DNA of 51,415 nucleotides from Bacteroidales bacterium UBA3143 (GCA_002364735.1 DEZB01000068.1:1-51415); one strand, 5' to 3'; shown: positions 8,101 to 17,353, counted from the first letter of the stretch. The notes: generated from the sequence alone by a model not told the origin. Numbers and translations are program-made.

Positions 8101-9432
8101 ATGAACGAAAAAGAACAGATTGAGCAAATAACCCAGCAAACCAATATTGTGCGAAATTGGTCTATGGATTTCCTCTCCAATTTGGGAATTAACGAGCAAT
8201 TTATTAAGTACATCAACCTTCTATTTTTAATAGCAGTAGTTGTTGTATTAGTCTATTTTCTGCAGGTTGTAACTCGCAAAATTCTAACAGCTATTTTGGA
8301 AAGAACGTCAAAAATGAAAAGATTGTCTTTCTTACAATATGCTCTAAACAGGAAGCTTCCGCACTATATAGCTATGATTGTTCCTTTTAGTTTAATAAAA
8401 GGTTCGATACCTACCATCTTTTTTGACTTCCCTAAAACAATGGTGTTTTTTAATAAATTAGCTGATGCCTATCTTGTGTTTTATGTGTTGTGGTTGCTAT
8501 CTGCAGTGTTGAATACATTTTCTGATATGCTCTCTAAGAAAGATTCGCTTAAAGATAAACCTTTAAAAAGCTATTTTCAAGTAGTAAAAATATTTCTTTA
8601 TGCTATAGGTATACTTATAATTATTTCTATACTTATAAGTGAAAATCCTTCCGTCCTTCTTGGAGGTATAGGAGCTGCTTCAGCTATATTGATGTTGGTA
8701 TTTAAAGATACTATTATGGGATTTGTAGCCAGCATTCAACTATCGGCCAATGATATGGTCCGTATTGGCGACTGGATTACTATGGGCAAATTTAACGCTG
8801 ATGGAGATGTTATAGAAATAAATCTTACTACAGTTAAAATTCGCAACTTCGATAAAACTATATCCTACATACCTCCCTATTCATTAGTTTCAGAGTCTTT
8901 TCAAAACTGGCGTGGAATGCAAGAAACAGGTGGTAGACGCATAAAAAGATCTGTACACATAAAACAATCTTCTATTCGTTTTATAGAGGATGTAAAAGAG
9001 TTAGAAAGATTCAAACGCATACAAGCAATTTCTGAATATATAGATGAGCGATATACTGAAATAAAAAAACACAACGAGTCAATAGGTGCAGACAAATCGG
9101 TTGCTGTGAATGGTAGAAACCTAACCAATATGGGTCTTTTCAGATCCTACGTTAACGGATATTTGCAAAGTCATCCAGAGGTGAAACAAGATATGATGAT
9201 TATGGTTCGTCAGTTAGATCCCACTTCAAAAGGTGTGCCTTTAGAATTGTACATGTTTGCAGACACAACTGTGTGGGCAAAGTACGAAGGCATTGTAGCT
9301 GATATTTTTGATCACATAATGGCAGCTGCAAAATATTTCGATTTAGAAATATTCGAAGATGTCTCAAATCCAATAGGATTTCAACATCAACAATCTCAGG
9401 TGAAACCAGATGATGCAGCTCTCGAGAATTAA
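8101..9432 (+). CDS. MscS-family mechanosensitive ion channel (YbdG-like)
   Basis: The predicted inner-membrane channel has 443 residues and probably releases osmolytes on hypo-osmotic shock. Hydrophobic segments lie at about residues 38-57, 86-106, 119-139 and 160-180. A glycine/alanine-rich pore helix follows at 186-210 (GGIGAASAILMLVFKDTI), with MscS beta-domain sequence after it (VRIGDWITM, VIEINLTTVKIRNFD). The length and extra N-terminal helices resemble the YbdG/MscM-like group more than the small MscS. It forms a likely operon with the rhodanese gene. Confidence 0.9.
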   Translation: MNEKEQIEQITQQTNIVRNWSMDFLSNLGINEQFIKYINLLFLIAVVVVLVYFLQVVTRKILTAILERTSKMKRLSFLQYALNRKLPHYIAMIVPFSLIKGSIPTIFFDFPKTMVFFNKLADAYLVFYVLWLLSAVLNTFSDMLSKKDSLKDKPLKSYFQVVKIFLYAIGILIIISILISENPSVLLGGIGAASAILMLVFKDTIMGFVASIQLSANDMVRIGDWITMGKFNADGDVIEINLTTVKIRNFDKTISYIPPYSLVSESFQNWRGMQETGGRRIKRSVHIKQSSIRFIEDVKELERFKRIQAISEYIDERYTEIKKHNESIGADKSVAVNGRNLTNMGLFRSYVNGYLQSHPEVKQDMMIMVRQLDPTSKGVPLELYMFADTTVWAKYEGIVADIFDHIMAAAKYFDLEIFEDVSNPIGFQHQQSQVKPDDAALEN

Positions 9433-9620
9433 TATTTGTTGATTCAAATAGAAAAAGAGTACTTTCTGTTTAGCACAGAATAGAAGTAATTAGAAAGGTA
9501 TCAACAGTGAAACTATGTGTTTGAGTAAAGAATAAGTCTATGAAAAAAAACCATTATTGCAAATCTATATTCTTTTTAGAAATAAGGTAATAAGCTTTAA
9601 GTTGTGGTAATTTATAGCGG

Positions 9621-9746
9621 GTTACTAAGGTTTGGGTAGGGGTAAAACTTATGTAGAATAATTCAATTTGAATTGCAAAAGTGATAGAGAAGCAAAAATA
9701 TTTATCGCATAAACTAAAGGTAAAGAGTTAAGAAAACCTTAGTAAC
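9621..9746. repeat. 13-bp inverted repeat flanking 100 bp
   Basis: GTTACTAAGGTTT (9621-9633) is the exact reverse complement of 9734-9746. The enclosed 100 bp is AT-rich with no reading frame. It could be a small non-autonomous element or a structured transcript; no target duplication was obvious. Confidence 0.55.
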
Positions 9747-9878
9747 AGAGTCAAACTGTTCTCCATAGACGACCTTATTAGCTTATTAATACTCTTGTTT
9801 GCGAAGGTTCATATTAAATAGGTGAATAACGAGTTACAACTTTGTACTGCTTAAATAGTTTCACGTGTGATCCAAGAC

Positions 9879-9907
9879 AAGGATTGAATGTATAAACTTC
9901 AATCCTT
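9879..9907. terminator. Hairpin between convergent genes
   Basis: AAGGATTGAA (9879-9888) and TTCAATCCTT (9898-9907) form a perfect 10-bp stem with a 9-nt loop. Neither side has a proper T run. It probably marks the end of the minus-strand gene whose stop is at 9941. Confidence 0.5.
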
Positions 9908-9940
9908 CTATATTTTATTTATCAAATACTTCACACACAA

Positions 9941-10801
9941 TTATTTCTTAAATTCAAAGGCTTTGAAACCTATCGTGAGCTTTAAAACAGGATAAAACTT
10001 ATAAGGCTCAATTGATTTATTGATATCATTGACAGTACTGTTAATTTCTTTGTTTATGTCTGCAGTAATTGTGTTTAATTCGCTGGATATGAGTCCTGAA
10101 ATTAGCTCTCTCTGCTCTTGTGTAATGGAGATACCATAATCAATATTTTCAGATTTCACACCTGTAGGTATATTTGCATTTACCACATAGCTGCCCACAT
10201 AGTATGCGCCAAGTTCTAAAGCAAAAGAAACAGATTTGTTGCGAGGCACAAAACTACTCAATCCTACACCAATATAGGGTACAATTGTGTTGGAAGGTTT
10301 TACCGTTATATTAAATATGCCCAAGTCTTCTTTGAGTATTTTAGGATTGATTGTTCCAATTCCGGGAATATCTTGTTTTTCAAAAGTAAGATCAGTTAGA
10401 GGTGTTCCAATAACTTCAGAATCAAATAAGTACTTCCCGACTCCTGCGGTAACGTACATAGCCTTAAAAACTTGATAGCCCACAGCAATTGACACAGCTC
10501 CTGTTTTGACTTTCCCATCACTATTGAATACTAAATCATTTCCCCTGGGATTTGAGATTGTGATATTCACATCTTCATCCACAAATCGATTTAATGTTTT
10601 AGAACTCAAATTTAGTTTAAGATATTCAGCACCTGCTTTTACTGCAACTTTATTCGTCGCCCTATAATATAAGTCGCCTCCAAAGCCATTAGTTGAAGCT
10701 TTGAGTGAAATTCCTATTTGGTGATTAAAATCAGTTGATTGAGAAAAAGCAATTGCATTAAATAAAAAAAAGGTTGAAAGAAAGATTAATATTTTTCTCA
10801 T
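9941..10801 (-). CDS. Secreted outer-membrane beta-barrel-like protein, unknown function
   Basis: The ATG at 10801 yields 286 residues with a clean signal peptide (MRKILIFLSTFFLFNAIAFSQ). An in-frame start at 10846 would add 15 hydrophobic residues ahead of it and is less likely. The mature part alternates short beta-type stretches (VAVKAGAEYLKL, YVTAGVGKYLF, VPYIGVGLSSF) and ends in KLTIGFKAFEFKK. This fits a small outer-membrane barrel or an OmpW/porin-like fold. A polar helical stretch near residues 215-260 (ELNTITADINKEINST) is unusual for a barrel. No family is recognised and no partner gene adjoins it. Confidence 0.7.
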   Translation of the reverse strand: MRKILIFLSTFFLFNAIAFSQSTDFNHQIGISLKASTNGFGGDLYYRATNKVAVKAGAEYLKLNLSSKTLNRFVDEDVNITISNPRGNDLVFNSDGKVKTGAVSIAVGYQVFKAMYVTAGVGKYLFDSEVIGTPLTDLTFEKQDIPGIGTINPKILKEDLGIFNITVKPSNTIVPYIGVGLSSFVPRNKSVSFALELGAYYVGSYVVNANIPTGVKSENIDYGISITQEQRELISGLISSELNTITADINKEINSTVNDINKSIEPYKFYPVLKLTIGFKAFEFKK

Positions 10802-10992
10802 AATTGAATTTATTAAAGATATTAATAATAACAAAGATAGAATCAAAATTGAATTTATAGATATGGCTGTATAAATATTTTCTTTTTAGAGTTTTGAAAA
10901 CACACAACTCAACTCTCGACTTGGTAATACTTCAATAATTATATAAGCAGGCAAATTCTAATTATTTACTTTCATATTTTTCTTTAAAGTCG

Positions 10993-11000
10993 TATATTTG
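10993..11000 (+). promoter_or_regulatory. cutC promoter -7 element TATATTTG
   Basis: Exact match to TAnnTTTG, 27 nt upstream of the cutC start. Confidence 0.65.
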
Positions 11001-11026
11001 AATATTATTTATAATCAAACAGTAAA

Positions 11027-11776
11027 ATGGATTACAAAATTGAAATCTGCACCAATTCCGTTGCAAGTTGTGTAGAAGCACAAAAAGGGGGCGCTTATAG
11101 AGTAGAACTATGTGCTGGCATTCCTGAAGGAGGTACTACACCCTCGTATGGAGAAATTGTTGTTGCACGCAAACTGCTCAACATCAAATTGAATGTAATA
11201 ATTCGTCCGCGTGGTGGCGATTTTCTTTATTCAGATGTGGAGCATCAAACAATGTTGCAAGATATAGAGATAGCAAAAAAACTTGGAGTTGATGGTGTAG
11301 TATTTGGCTGCCTCACAGCTGATGGTGAAATTGATATGGATCGTAACAAAGAGTTGATTGATGCTGCCAAAGGTGTGAATGTAACGTTTCACCGCGCATT
11401 TGATATGTGCAAAGATCCATTAAAAAGTTTAGAGAAAATTATTTCGCTGGGTTTTGACACATTGCTCACATCGGGCCAACAACCAACTGCCATTGAAGGA
11501 GTTTCATTGTTGAAACAATTGGTGAATAAAGCCAACAACCGAATTGTTATTATGCCTGGTAGTGGCGTAAACGAAGATAACATTGCTTCTATTGCACAAC
11601 AAACAGGAGCAAGTGAGTTTCATTTCTCTGCAAGAGAAAGCGTGGAAAGCCAAATGCAGTACAGAAACCCAGCCTTGAAAATGGGTGGAACTGTTGTTTC
11701 TATTGATGAATATGCTCAAAACATAACCAACGCAGAAAAGGTGCAGCGGACAATTAATAAGTTGCCTGTCAACTAA
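11027..11776 (+). CDS. cutC: CutC family protein (copper homeostasis protein homologue)
   Basis: The 249-residue TIM-barrel protein has the CutC hallmarks: an N-terminal EICTNSVASCVEAQKGGA helix, ELCAGIPEGGTTPSYG, IRPRGGDF, and VTFHRAFDM in the middle. The family was linked to copper tolerance in E. coli, but its real biochemical role is uncertain. The next gene, a GH20 hexosaminidase, begins 65 bp downstream on the same strand without an obvious terminator, so they may be co-transcribed. Confidence 0.93.
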   Translation: MDYKIEICTNSVASCVEAQKGGAYRVELCAGIPEGGTTPSYGEIVVARKLLNIKLNVIIRPRGGDFLYSDVEHQTMLQDIEIAKKLGVDGVVFGCLTADGEIDMDRNKELIDAAKGVNVTFHRAFDMCKDPLKSLEKIISLGFDTLLTSGQQPTAIEGVSLLKQLVNKANNRIVIMPGSGVNEDNIASIAQQTGASEFHFSARESVESQMQYRNPALKMGGTVVSIDEYAQNITNAEKVQRTINKLPVN

Positions 11777-11841
11777 TTCGATTTCAATTTCTTTATAAAT
11801 AGTATCACAATAAATAATCAAATTATTTCATACATCTTTTT

Positions 11842-14157
11842 ATGAACAAAATCAATAAATTATTAATGACCTTTGCAATTGCAGGCTCTCTTATAGCATG
11901 TAGCACTAACAAAACTACAGGTGATGCAAATTATCAAGTAATTCCTCTTCCATTCGAAATTATCACTTCAGAAGGACAACCATTTATCCTATCATCCGAT
12001 ACTAAAGTCGTTTACCCTGAAGGAAACGATTTAATGGCGCGCAACGCAGAGTTTTTAGGTGATTACTTGAACCTGCCTGTTATCACTTCGACACCATCCG
12101 ATGATAAAAACATTGAATTAGCTTTGGGTTTAGAAAGCGAAAACAAAGAAGCATATCGCTTAGAAGTAAACGAAAACAAAATTACAATTACAGGCGCAAC
12201 TGAAGCAGGTGTTTTTTATGGTATACAAACATTACGTAAATCAACAGCTTTAAAAAATTCTATAACCACGTTTGCACCAGTAACAATTAATGATGCTCCA
12301 CGCTTTGGATACCGTGGTGTCATGCTGGACGTAGCACGTCATTATGAACCTGTTGCTTTTGTAAAGAAATTCATCGACTTGCTCGCCCTTCATAATATGA
12401 ATCGTTTTCATTGGCACTTAACAGAAGATCAGGGATGGAGAGTTGAGATAAAGCAATATCCTAAACTTACAGAACTTGGTTCAATAAGAAATGAAACTGT
12501 TATTGGTAAGAACACAGGTGAATATGATGGTAAACCACACGGAGGTTTTTATACACAAGAAGAAATAAAAGAAATTGTTGCTTACGCACAAGAACGATAC
12601 ATTACTACTATACCTGAAATTGATCTGCCCGGTCATATGTTGGCTGCACTTAAAGGCTATCCCGAATACGGGTGCACAGGTGGTCCGTATGAAGTAGCTA
12701 CAACTTGGGGTGTTTTCGACGATGTGCTTTGTGCGGGTAATGAAGAAACATATACATTTTTAGAAAACATACTAACGGAAGTAATGGAAATGTTTCCATC
12801 AGAGTATATTCACATTGGTGGTGATGAAGTTCCAAAAGTACGTTGGGAAGAGTGTCCAAAATGTCAAGCCAGAATTAAAGAGTTAGGTATTAAAGGTGAT
12901 GCAAAACATAACAAGGAACATTATTTACAAAGCTATTTAACTGCACGTATCGAGAAGTTTTTGAACGAACATGGACGTCGCATCATTGGTTGGGACGAAA
13001 TATTGGAAGGCGAGCTTGCTCCAAACGCTACAGTAATGTCGTGGAGAGGAATGGGCGGTGGCATTGAAGCTGCTCAATTGGGTCACGATGTGATTATGAC
13101 CCCTACAACAAACGCTTATTTCGACTACTATCAAACTGCAAATACCGAACATGAACCTTTTGCAATTGGTGGTTACCTTCCCATTGAGAAAGTATACAGC
13201 TTTGAGCCTGCACCAGACCTGTTGACCCCTGAACAAAAAAGTCACATATTGGGTGCTCAGGCTAATCTATGGACCGAATATATACCTACAGGTGAACACG
13301 CAGAATACATGCTTCTTCCTCGTATGGCAGCTATGAGCGAAGTACAATGGACAGCAGCAGAGAAAAAAAATTATGACAACTTCTTACAAAGATTGCCTCA
13401 ACTAACCAACCTTTACGAGAAATTGGGTTACAACTTTGCGACACACGTATATGATGTGCAAGCAAATCTTCAGCCAAATTTCCAAACGAATGCGCTTGAT
13501 GTTGAATTTAGCACTTTAAGCAATTCTGATATCTACTATACATTAGATGGAAGTGAACCAACTACATCATCAATCAAATACGATGGTAAGTTTAACGTAA
13601 AAGAAGATGGGGAAATTAAAGCGGCTGCCTTTTCAGCTGGTAAAATAAATAGCAAGGTTTTCTCTGAGAAACTACTTACTTCTAAATCATCTTACAAACC
13701 GATTACTTTATTGACAGAACCTGCAAAAGATTATGGCTACAATGGGGCAGCTCTTTTGGTGGACGGATTATATGGAGGAAGCAACTATAAAACAGGGCGT
13801 TGGATTGGGTTTCAAGGCAGTGACTTAGTGGTAGTGATTGACTTATTGCAACCTACTGAAATATCTAAAGTTGATTTCAACACAAACGTTGTAACTGGCG
13901 ATTGGATTTTCGATGCTGAAGAAGTCATCATTGAGTCGTCAAACGACAATGAGCGTTTTGAAACTGTAACTTCTGAAACAGGCATCAACGTTAAAGATGA
14001 ACAATGGCAAGATGTAGTAAGTCACAACTTCACGTTTGATGCAGTAACAGCACGCTACTTTAAAATAACCATCAAAACATTGGATAAAATGCCTGAATGG
14101 CATTCGGGAAGTGGTCGAAAAGCATTTTTGTTTGTTGACGAAATCGCATTGAACTAA
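11842..14157 (+). CDS. Beta-N-acetylhexosaminidase, GH20, lipoprotein
   Basis: This 771-residue enzyme should cleave terminal beta-linked GlcNAc or GalNAc from glycans. A lipoprotein signal ends at C20 (GSLIAC). A GH20b-type N-terminal domain spans about residues 35-150, and the catalytic barrel follows with the Asp-Glu pair D328/E329 (HIGGDEVPKVRW). Next is a chitobiase C-terminal-type module around residue 560 (YYTLDGSEPTTSS). The last 150 residues resemble an F5/8-type C (discoidin) carbohydrate-binding domain (ARYFKITIKT). Catalysis is expected by the substrate-assisted mechanism of the family. A perfect terminator follows. Confidence 0.95.
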   Translation: MNKINKLLMTFAIAGSLIACSTNKTTGDANYQVIPLPFEIITSEGQPFILSSDTKVVYPEGNDLMARNAEFLGDYLNLPVITSTPSDDKNIELALGLESENKEAYRLEVNENKITITGATEAGVFYGIQTLRKSTALKNSITTFAPVTINDAPRFGYRGVMLDVARHYEPVAFVKKFIDLLALHNMNRFHWHLTEDQGWRVEIKQYPKLTELGSIRNETVIGKNTGEYDGKPHGGFYTQEEIKEIVAYAQERYITTIPEIDLPGHMLAALKGYPEYGCTGGPYEVATTWGVFDDVLCAGNEETYTFLENILTEVMEMFPSEYIHIGGDEVPKVRWEECPKCQARIKELGIKGDAKHNKEHYLQSYLTARIEKFLNEHGRRIIGWDEILEGELAPNATVMSWRGMGGGIEAAQLGHDVIMTPTTNAYFDYYQTANTEHEPFAIGGYLPIEKVYSFEPAPDLLTPEQKSHILGAQANLWTEYIPTGEHAEYMLLPRMAAMSEVQWTAAEKKNYDNFLQRLPQLTNLYEKLGYNFATHVYDVQANLQPNFQTNALDVEFSTLSNSDIYYTLDGSEPTTSSIKYDGKFNVKEDGEIKAAAFSAGKINSKVFSEKLLTSKSSYKPITLLTEPAKDYGYNGAALLVDGLYGGSNYKTGRWIGFQGSDLVVVIDLLQPTEISKVDFNTNVVTGDWIFDAEEVIIESSNDNERFETVTSETGINVKDEQWQDVVSHNFTFDAVTARYFKITIKTLDKMPEWHSGSGRKAFLFVDEIALN

Positions 14158-14211
14158 ATATCCTACATCCTTTAGGCCAATAGTGCTAAAAATACTATTG
14201 AAATAATTTTG

Positions 14212-14253
14212 AGAAGAGACTGCCCAAATACTTTTGAGCAGTCTCTTCTTTTT
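14212..14253 (+). terminator. Rho-independent terminator after GH20 gene
   Basis: AGAAGAGACTGC (14212-14223) and GCAGTCTCTTCT (14238-14249) form a perfect 12-bp stem with a 14-nt loop, followed by T residues. Confidence 0.92.
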
Positions 14254-14298
14254 CTATAAAAAACACTATCACTTTTATCAGATTTGTAATAGTTTTTT
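14243..14298 (+). repeat. Copy 1 of a duplicated ~55-bp intergenic module
   Basis: The segment beginning CTCTTCTTTTT and ending ATAGTTTT matches 14933-14988 at most positions, including the shared TTTATCAG block. It overlaps the downstream arm and T run of the GH20 terminator. Confidence 0.55.
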
Positions 14299-14480
14299 CA
14301 GACTTGCCCATTTTAGTGCAGCAAAATCAAATTATCCTTCATAAATTTATTGACTCAACCTTGTTTTTATTCAAATTCCTTTCTTTGCTGTTCAGCGTAA
14401 ATGTCAATTTGTAAATAATAGCTCGTTGTTTGTAACAATTCATCAGAAGATGCGTCAAAAAACAGTTGGAAATCAAATCC

Positions 14481-14529
14481 ACAGTGGTAGATGAGACGTT
14501 CATCTGTTGAAAACGCAATCTACCACTGT
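14481..14529. repeat. Large hairpin with 12-bp arms
   Basis: ACAGTGGTAGAT (14481-14492) is the reverse complement of ATCTACCACTGT (14518-14529). A smaller alternative stem, AGATGA/TCATCT (14490-14505), overlaps the left arm. No T run follows, so it is not a typical terminator. Confidence 0.55.
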
Positions 14530-14689
14530 AGAAATGTTTTATAATCACTAAAATGATGATTTCTTGAGCAAATAGAAAAAAAGATGTCGTAAAAAGAGGG
14601 AAATTAGCCTAAGATTGAAGAATCAACCGATGAAAATAGAATATCTACATCGAGAATTGAAATTTTAAGGCATAAATGTGGGAAAATAA

Positions 14690-14782
14690 GGCCGCAAAAT
14701 GGGAAAAATGTGTTTTCAAACATTTTGCAGGCCGTGGATGCAAGTTTCAACTGTTTTATACATTTTGCAGGGTTGCAAAATG
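14690..14782. repeat. CATTTTGCA direct and inverted repeats
   Basis: ACATTTTGCAGG occurs at 14720-14731 and 14760-14771, exactly 40 bp apart. Reverse-complement copies (GCAAAATG) lie at 14694-14701 and 14774-14782, so each direct copy can form its own hairpin. The arrangement suggests a decayed palindromic element. Confidence 0.55.
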
Positions 14783-14891
14783 TTTAGAAAAGATATAGCA
14801 ATAAATTCCCTTATACATGCATTGCAAACCAACTTTGACTATTTTACATTAGAATCTATAGAAAACCAATGCCTATTTTTTGCAACATTAT

Positions 14892-14988
14892 GAGGATAGA
14901 CAAATCAGAACTATCCAATTAATTCAGGCATCCTCTTCTTTTTTTACTAATAAACGCTACTACATTTATCAGGTTTTCCAATAGTTTT
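14892..14988 (+). repeat. Copy 2 of the duplicated module with nested hairpins
   Basis: GAGGAT (14892-14897) pairs with ATCCTC (14930-14935) around the overlapping inner stem GGATAG (14894-14899) / CTATCC (14911-14916). A T run follows, giving a terminator-like end. 14933-14988 then repeats the text found at 14243-14298. Confidence 0.5.
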
Positions 14989-15112
14989 AAATCACTACAA
15001 TTTAGACGCATATCATTATTTTAAGTTTCAAATTGATATATCTAAATTTTCAAAGATATATATATTAACCTATAAGGGTGTATTTATACAAAACCTTAAC
15101 GGCGAGTTTACT

Positions 15113-15120
15113 TACCTTTG
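15113..15120 (+). promoter_or_regulatory. Promoter -7 element TACCTTTG
   Basis: Exact TAnnTTTG match 20 nt before the start of the barrel protein gene, followed by TAAAT. Confidence 0.65.
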
Positions 15121-15139
15121 TAAATAAATTAATTTTTAT

Positions 15140-15922
15140 ATGAAAAAAACAATACTCCTATTGATCTTCACAGCAATATCTATTAGTTTCTCCTTTGCAA
15201 AAAACAAGTACAAACTAACAAATGAACAACTTGCTCCTACTGTTGAAGTAGCTCATTCAGCTGGCAAACGATTGGTAAAAGGGACATGGCTATTGGGTGG
15301 TACTCTCTCTGCTAAATCGAATAGCTTGTCAGATATTGATTTATTAGTAGTAGATGTAGAGAATTTCGATCAACGTGCTTTTAATATCCGACTGGAAGGT
15401 TCCTACTTTTTCAAAGAGAATATAAGTGTGGGGTTAGGACTGCAATTTGGAGAAGATAAGGCAGAGCTAATAGCTAACTTGTTAAACAACTCCTACAAAA
15501 GAGATATCCGCAATTTTAGCAGAACGTATGGGGTGTTAGGTTTTATCAAAAACCACATTCCCGTATCTACCAACAATGTGTTTTATGTAACCAACCAAAC
15601 AGAATTGTTTTATGGTTATAGAAGTGGTCCATCAGAAACATATATTAGCGACATATTGGAGCGTAAATATGCTGACAAGCATAGCATTGGAGTAAGCATA
15701 CGACCAGGCATTCTTGTTTTCCTAACAGATAATTTTGCTTTTGATTTAAATATGGGTATTCTTGGATTCTCTCATTCTGTAGAAAATGTGGATTATGAAT
15801 ATCCTCCCAATAATCAACCTACAGAAAGCGACCGCAAAGGAGATTCAAAAAACAAATCGACAAACCTGAATCTGAAATTTGATCTCCTGAAAATAGGATT
15901 TGGTTTCTCATATTACTTTTAA
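15140..15922 (+). CDS. Outer-membrane beta-barrel-like protein
   Basis: The 260-residue product has a signal peptide (MKKTILLLIFTAISISFSFA). Amphipathic beta-strand patterns run through the mature chain (FNIRLEGSYFFKENISVGLGLQFG, split here only for description), and it ends in a strand closing with aromatic residues (FGFSYYF), typical of outer-membrane barrels. The centre includes SVGVSIRPGILVFLTD-like strands. The function is unknown. The PCMD-like lipoprotein gene starts 12 bp downstream, so the two very probably form an operon and may work together at the cell surface. Confidence 0.75.
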   Translation: MKKTILLLIFTAISISFSFAKNKYKLTNEQLAPTVEVAHSAGKRLVKGTWLLGGTLSAKSNSLSDIDLLVVDVENFDQRAFNIRLEGSYFFKENISVGLGLQFGEDKAELIANLLNNSYKRDIRNFSRTYGVLGFIKNHIPVSTNNVFYVTNQTELFYGYRSGPSETYISDILERKYADKHSIGVSIRPGILVFLTDNFAFDLNMGILGFSHSVENVDYEYPPNNQPTESDRKGDSKNKSTNLNLKFDLLKIGFGFSYYF

Positions 15923-15934
15923 GAACAAACAATA

Positions 15935-17080
15935 ATGAATAAAAAAACAATTGGTTTCCTATTCCTTATAGGAGTGATAATAGCTGGATGCTCCACAAGA
16001 GATTACTTTGGAGAACTGTCTGATAAAGAGATTATTTTGTTTCAAATAGAGGGACAGTCTGGTTCTACTCAAATAAGTGGTGATACGATATATGTGAAAA
16101 TAGCTGATGACCTTTATTTAACAAGCTTATCAACACTGAGTGCATCCAATATAAAAGTTTCAGACTATGCAACTGTTTCACCAAGTGTAGGAGAGAAAAA
16201 AGATTTTTCTAAACCTGTAGTTTATACTGTGCAAGCAGAAGATGGCAGCACCAGAGAATACTATGTGATAGTGCTAAGAGGAGGAGCAATCCAATCACAA
16301 ATCCCAAATAGCAGCTTCGACCTTTGGTACACAGTGCCCTACTCTAATGACGGCTATGCAGAAATAGGAGAAAACGAGGGTGACAAGACTTGGGGAACAG
16401 GAAATCAGGGTGCAATAATTGCACTAAACGGTAATACATCTAAATTACCCACAAAACCTTACGAAATAGAAATAGGTAATTATGCAGCTGAATTAACAAC
16501 AACAGATATGGGTTTTTTTGGATCAATTGCTGGAAAAGGAGTTGCTGCTGGAAATATTTTTACTGGAATATTTGAAATTGGAAATACAATCAATGCTCGT
16601 CCAGTATTTGGAATTCCATATACACAAACACCTGTAGCATTTAAAGTAGATTATAAATACAGCCCTACTGAAGGATTATTAGATGGAAGACGTAAGCCTG
16701 TTGATGGTGTAGATGCGATGGATATGTACGTGATTTTGGAAAAAAGAGAAGGCGATAACGTGAAACGTTTGGGTGTTGGATGGTTTAGAAGAAGCGAAGA
16801 GCAAAAAGAGTGGGAAACGCAAGAAGTAGAAATTAAATATGCTAAAGGAAAAGCTCCTGAAGGAGTAGAAGAGTATGCAAAACAAGCATTAAAATACGGT
16901 CATGATGGAAATACTGCTGCTACTGACCCAAGCATGATGCCAGAGGCAACCTGGGGAGATATTGCAATAGATAAACCAACACACATTCTTGTAGTCTTTA
17001 CATCAAGTTACTTAGGCGATTATTTTATAGGTGCGCCAGACAGCAAATTAGTAGTAGATAATTTTGAATTGATTTTTTAA
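15935..17080 (+). CDS. PCMD-domain-like surface lipoprotein
   Basis: This 381-residue lipoprotein has its lipobox cysteine at C19 (VIIAGC). The N-terminal 100 residues resemble an Ig-like/DUF5018-type domain (VTYTVQAEDGSTREY-like strand). From about residue 130 the sequence matches the putative carbohydrate metabolism domain type seen in Bacteroidota (NSSFDLWYTV, then YAAELTTTDMG, and KPTHILVVFTSSYLGDYFIGA near the end). Proteins of this kind are thought to bind glycans or surface ligands. Domain assignment is by eye and moderate in certainty. It sits downstream of a barrel gene in the same operon. Confidence 0.72.
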   Translation: MNKKTIGFLFLIGVIIAGCSTRDYFGELSDKEIILFQIEGQSGSTQISGDTIYVKIADDLYLTSLSTLSASNIKVSDYATVSPSVGEKKDFSKPVVYTVQAEDGSTREYYVIVLRGGAIQSQIPNSSFDLWYTVPYSNDGYAEIGENEGDKTWGTGNQGAIIALNGNTSKLPTKPYEIEIGNYAAELTTTDMGFFGSIAGKGVAAGNIFTGIFEIGNTINARPVFGIPYTQTPVAFKVDYKYSPTEGLLDGRRKPVDGVDAMDMYVILEKREGDNVKRLGVGWFRRSEEQKEWETQEVEIKYAKGKAPEGVEEYAKQALKYGHDGNTAATDPSMMPEATWGDIAIDKPTHILVVFTSSYLGDYFIGAPDSKLVVDNFELIF

Positions 17081-17128
17081 ACTATTATAGCGAGCAAATA
17101 AATCAAGATAAGAAGATAAACTAAACCA

Positions 17129-17149
17129 CTATGGATTGATGATCCATAG
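17129..17149. terminator. Hairpin between convergent genes
   Basis: CTATGGAT (17129-17136) and ATCCATAG (17142-17149) form a perfect 8-bp stem with a 5-nt loop. The flanks are T/A-rich rather than a clean T run. It separates the plus-strand lipoprotein operon from the minus-strand tkt operon. Confidence 0.5.
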
Positions 17150-17353
17150 ATAAAGTGATTACCTCAATAGCGATGATGAAGTTATAAGGAACTCTGATAG
17201 GTTACATCCTTGAACTCCGAACTTTCAAACGCTTCACAATATGACTAATACTCAACTTAGGGGGATAACTTAGATGTAAATCGTAATATATCTTGTGTTG
17301 TCTACCCTAACCTTTAATCTTATTTATACCCTATTAAAATATAGTGAAACCTC

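Larger units (their letters stand above)
9433..9940. other. Non-coding spacer with a widely spaced inverted repeat
   Basis: No gene is visible. The spacer lies between the 3' ends of two convergent genes. It contains a 13-bp perfect inverted repeat with arms 100 bp apart and a 10-bp hairpin close to the minus-strand gene. Confidence 0.6.
14158..15139. other. 1-kb non-coding spacer, rich in hairpins and repeats
   Basis: No plausible gene is present; short frames at 14339-14548 and 14699-14893 have no start context or recognisable similarity. The spacer holds a strong terminator, two copies of a roughly 55-bp module, a large hairpin, direct and inverted CATTTTGCA repeats, and a promoter at its right end. 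Confidence 0.65.

Noticed and set aside
10802..10846. Upstream start of the secreted barrel-like protein
   Set aside because: It would place 15 extra hydrophobic residues before a complete signal peptide; the ATG at 10801 gives a standard one.
14339..14548. Small 69-residue minus-strand gene
   Set aside because: It overlaps a 49-nt hairpin, has no signal, domain or promoter, and is in a repeat-rich spacer.
14699..14893. Small 64-residue gene
   Set aside because: It spans direct and inverted repeats and hairpins, has no promoter and resembles nothing recognisable.
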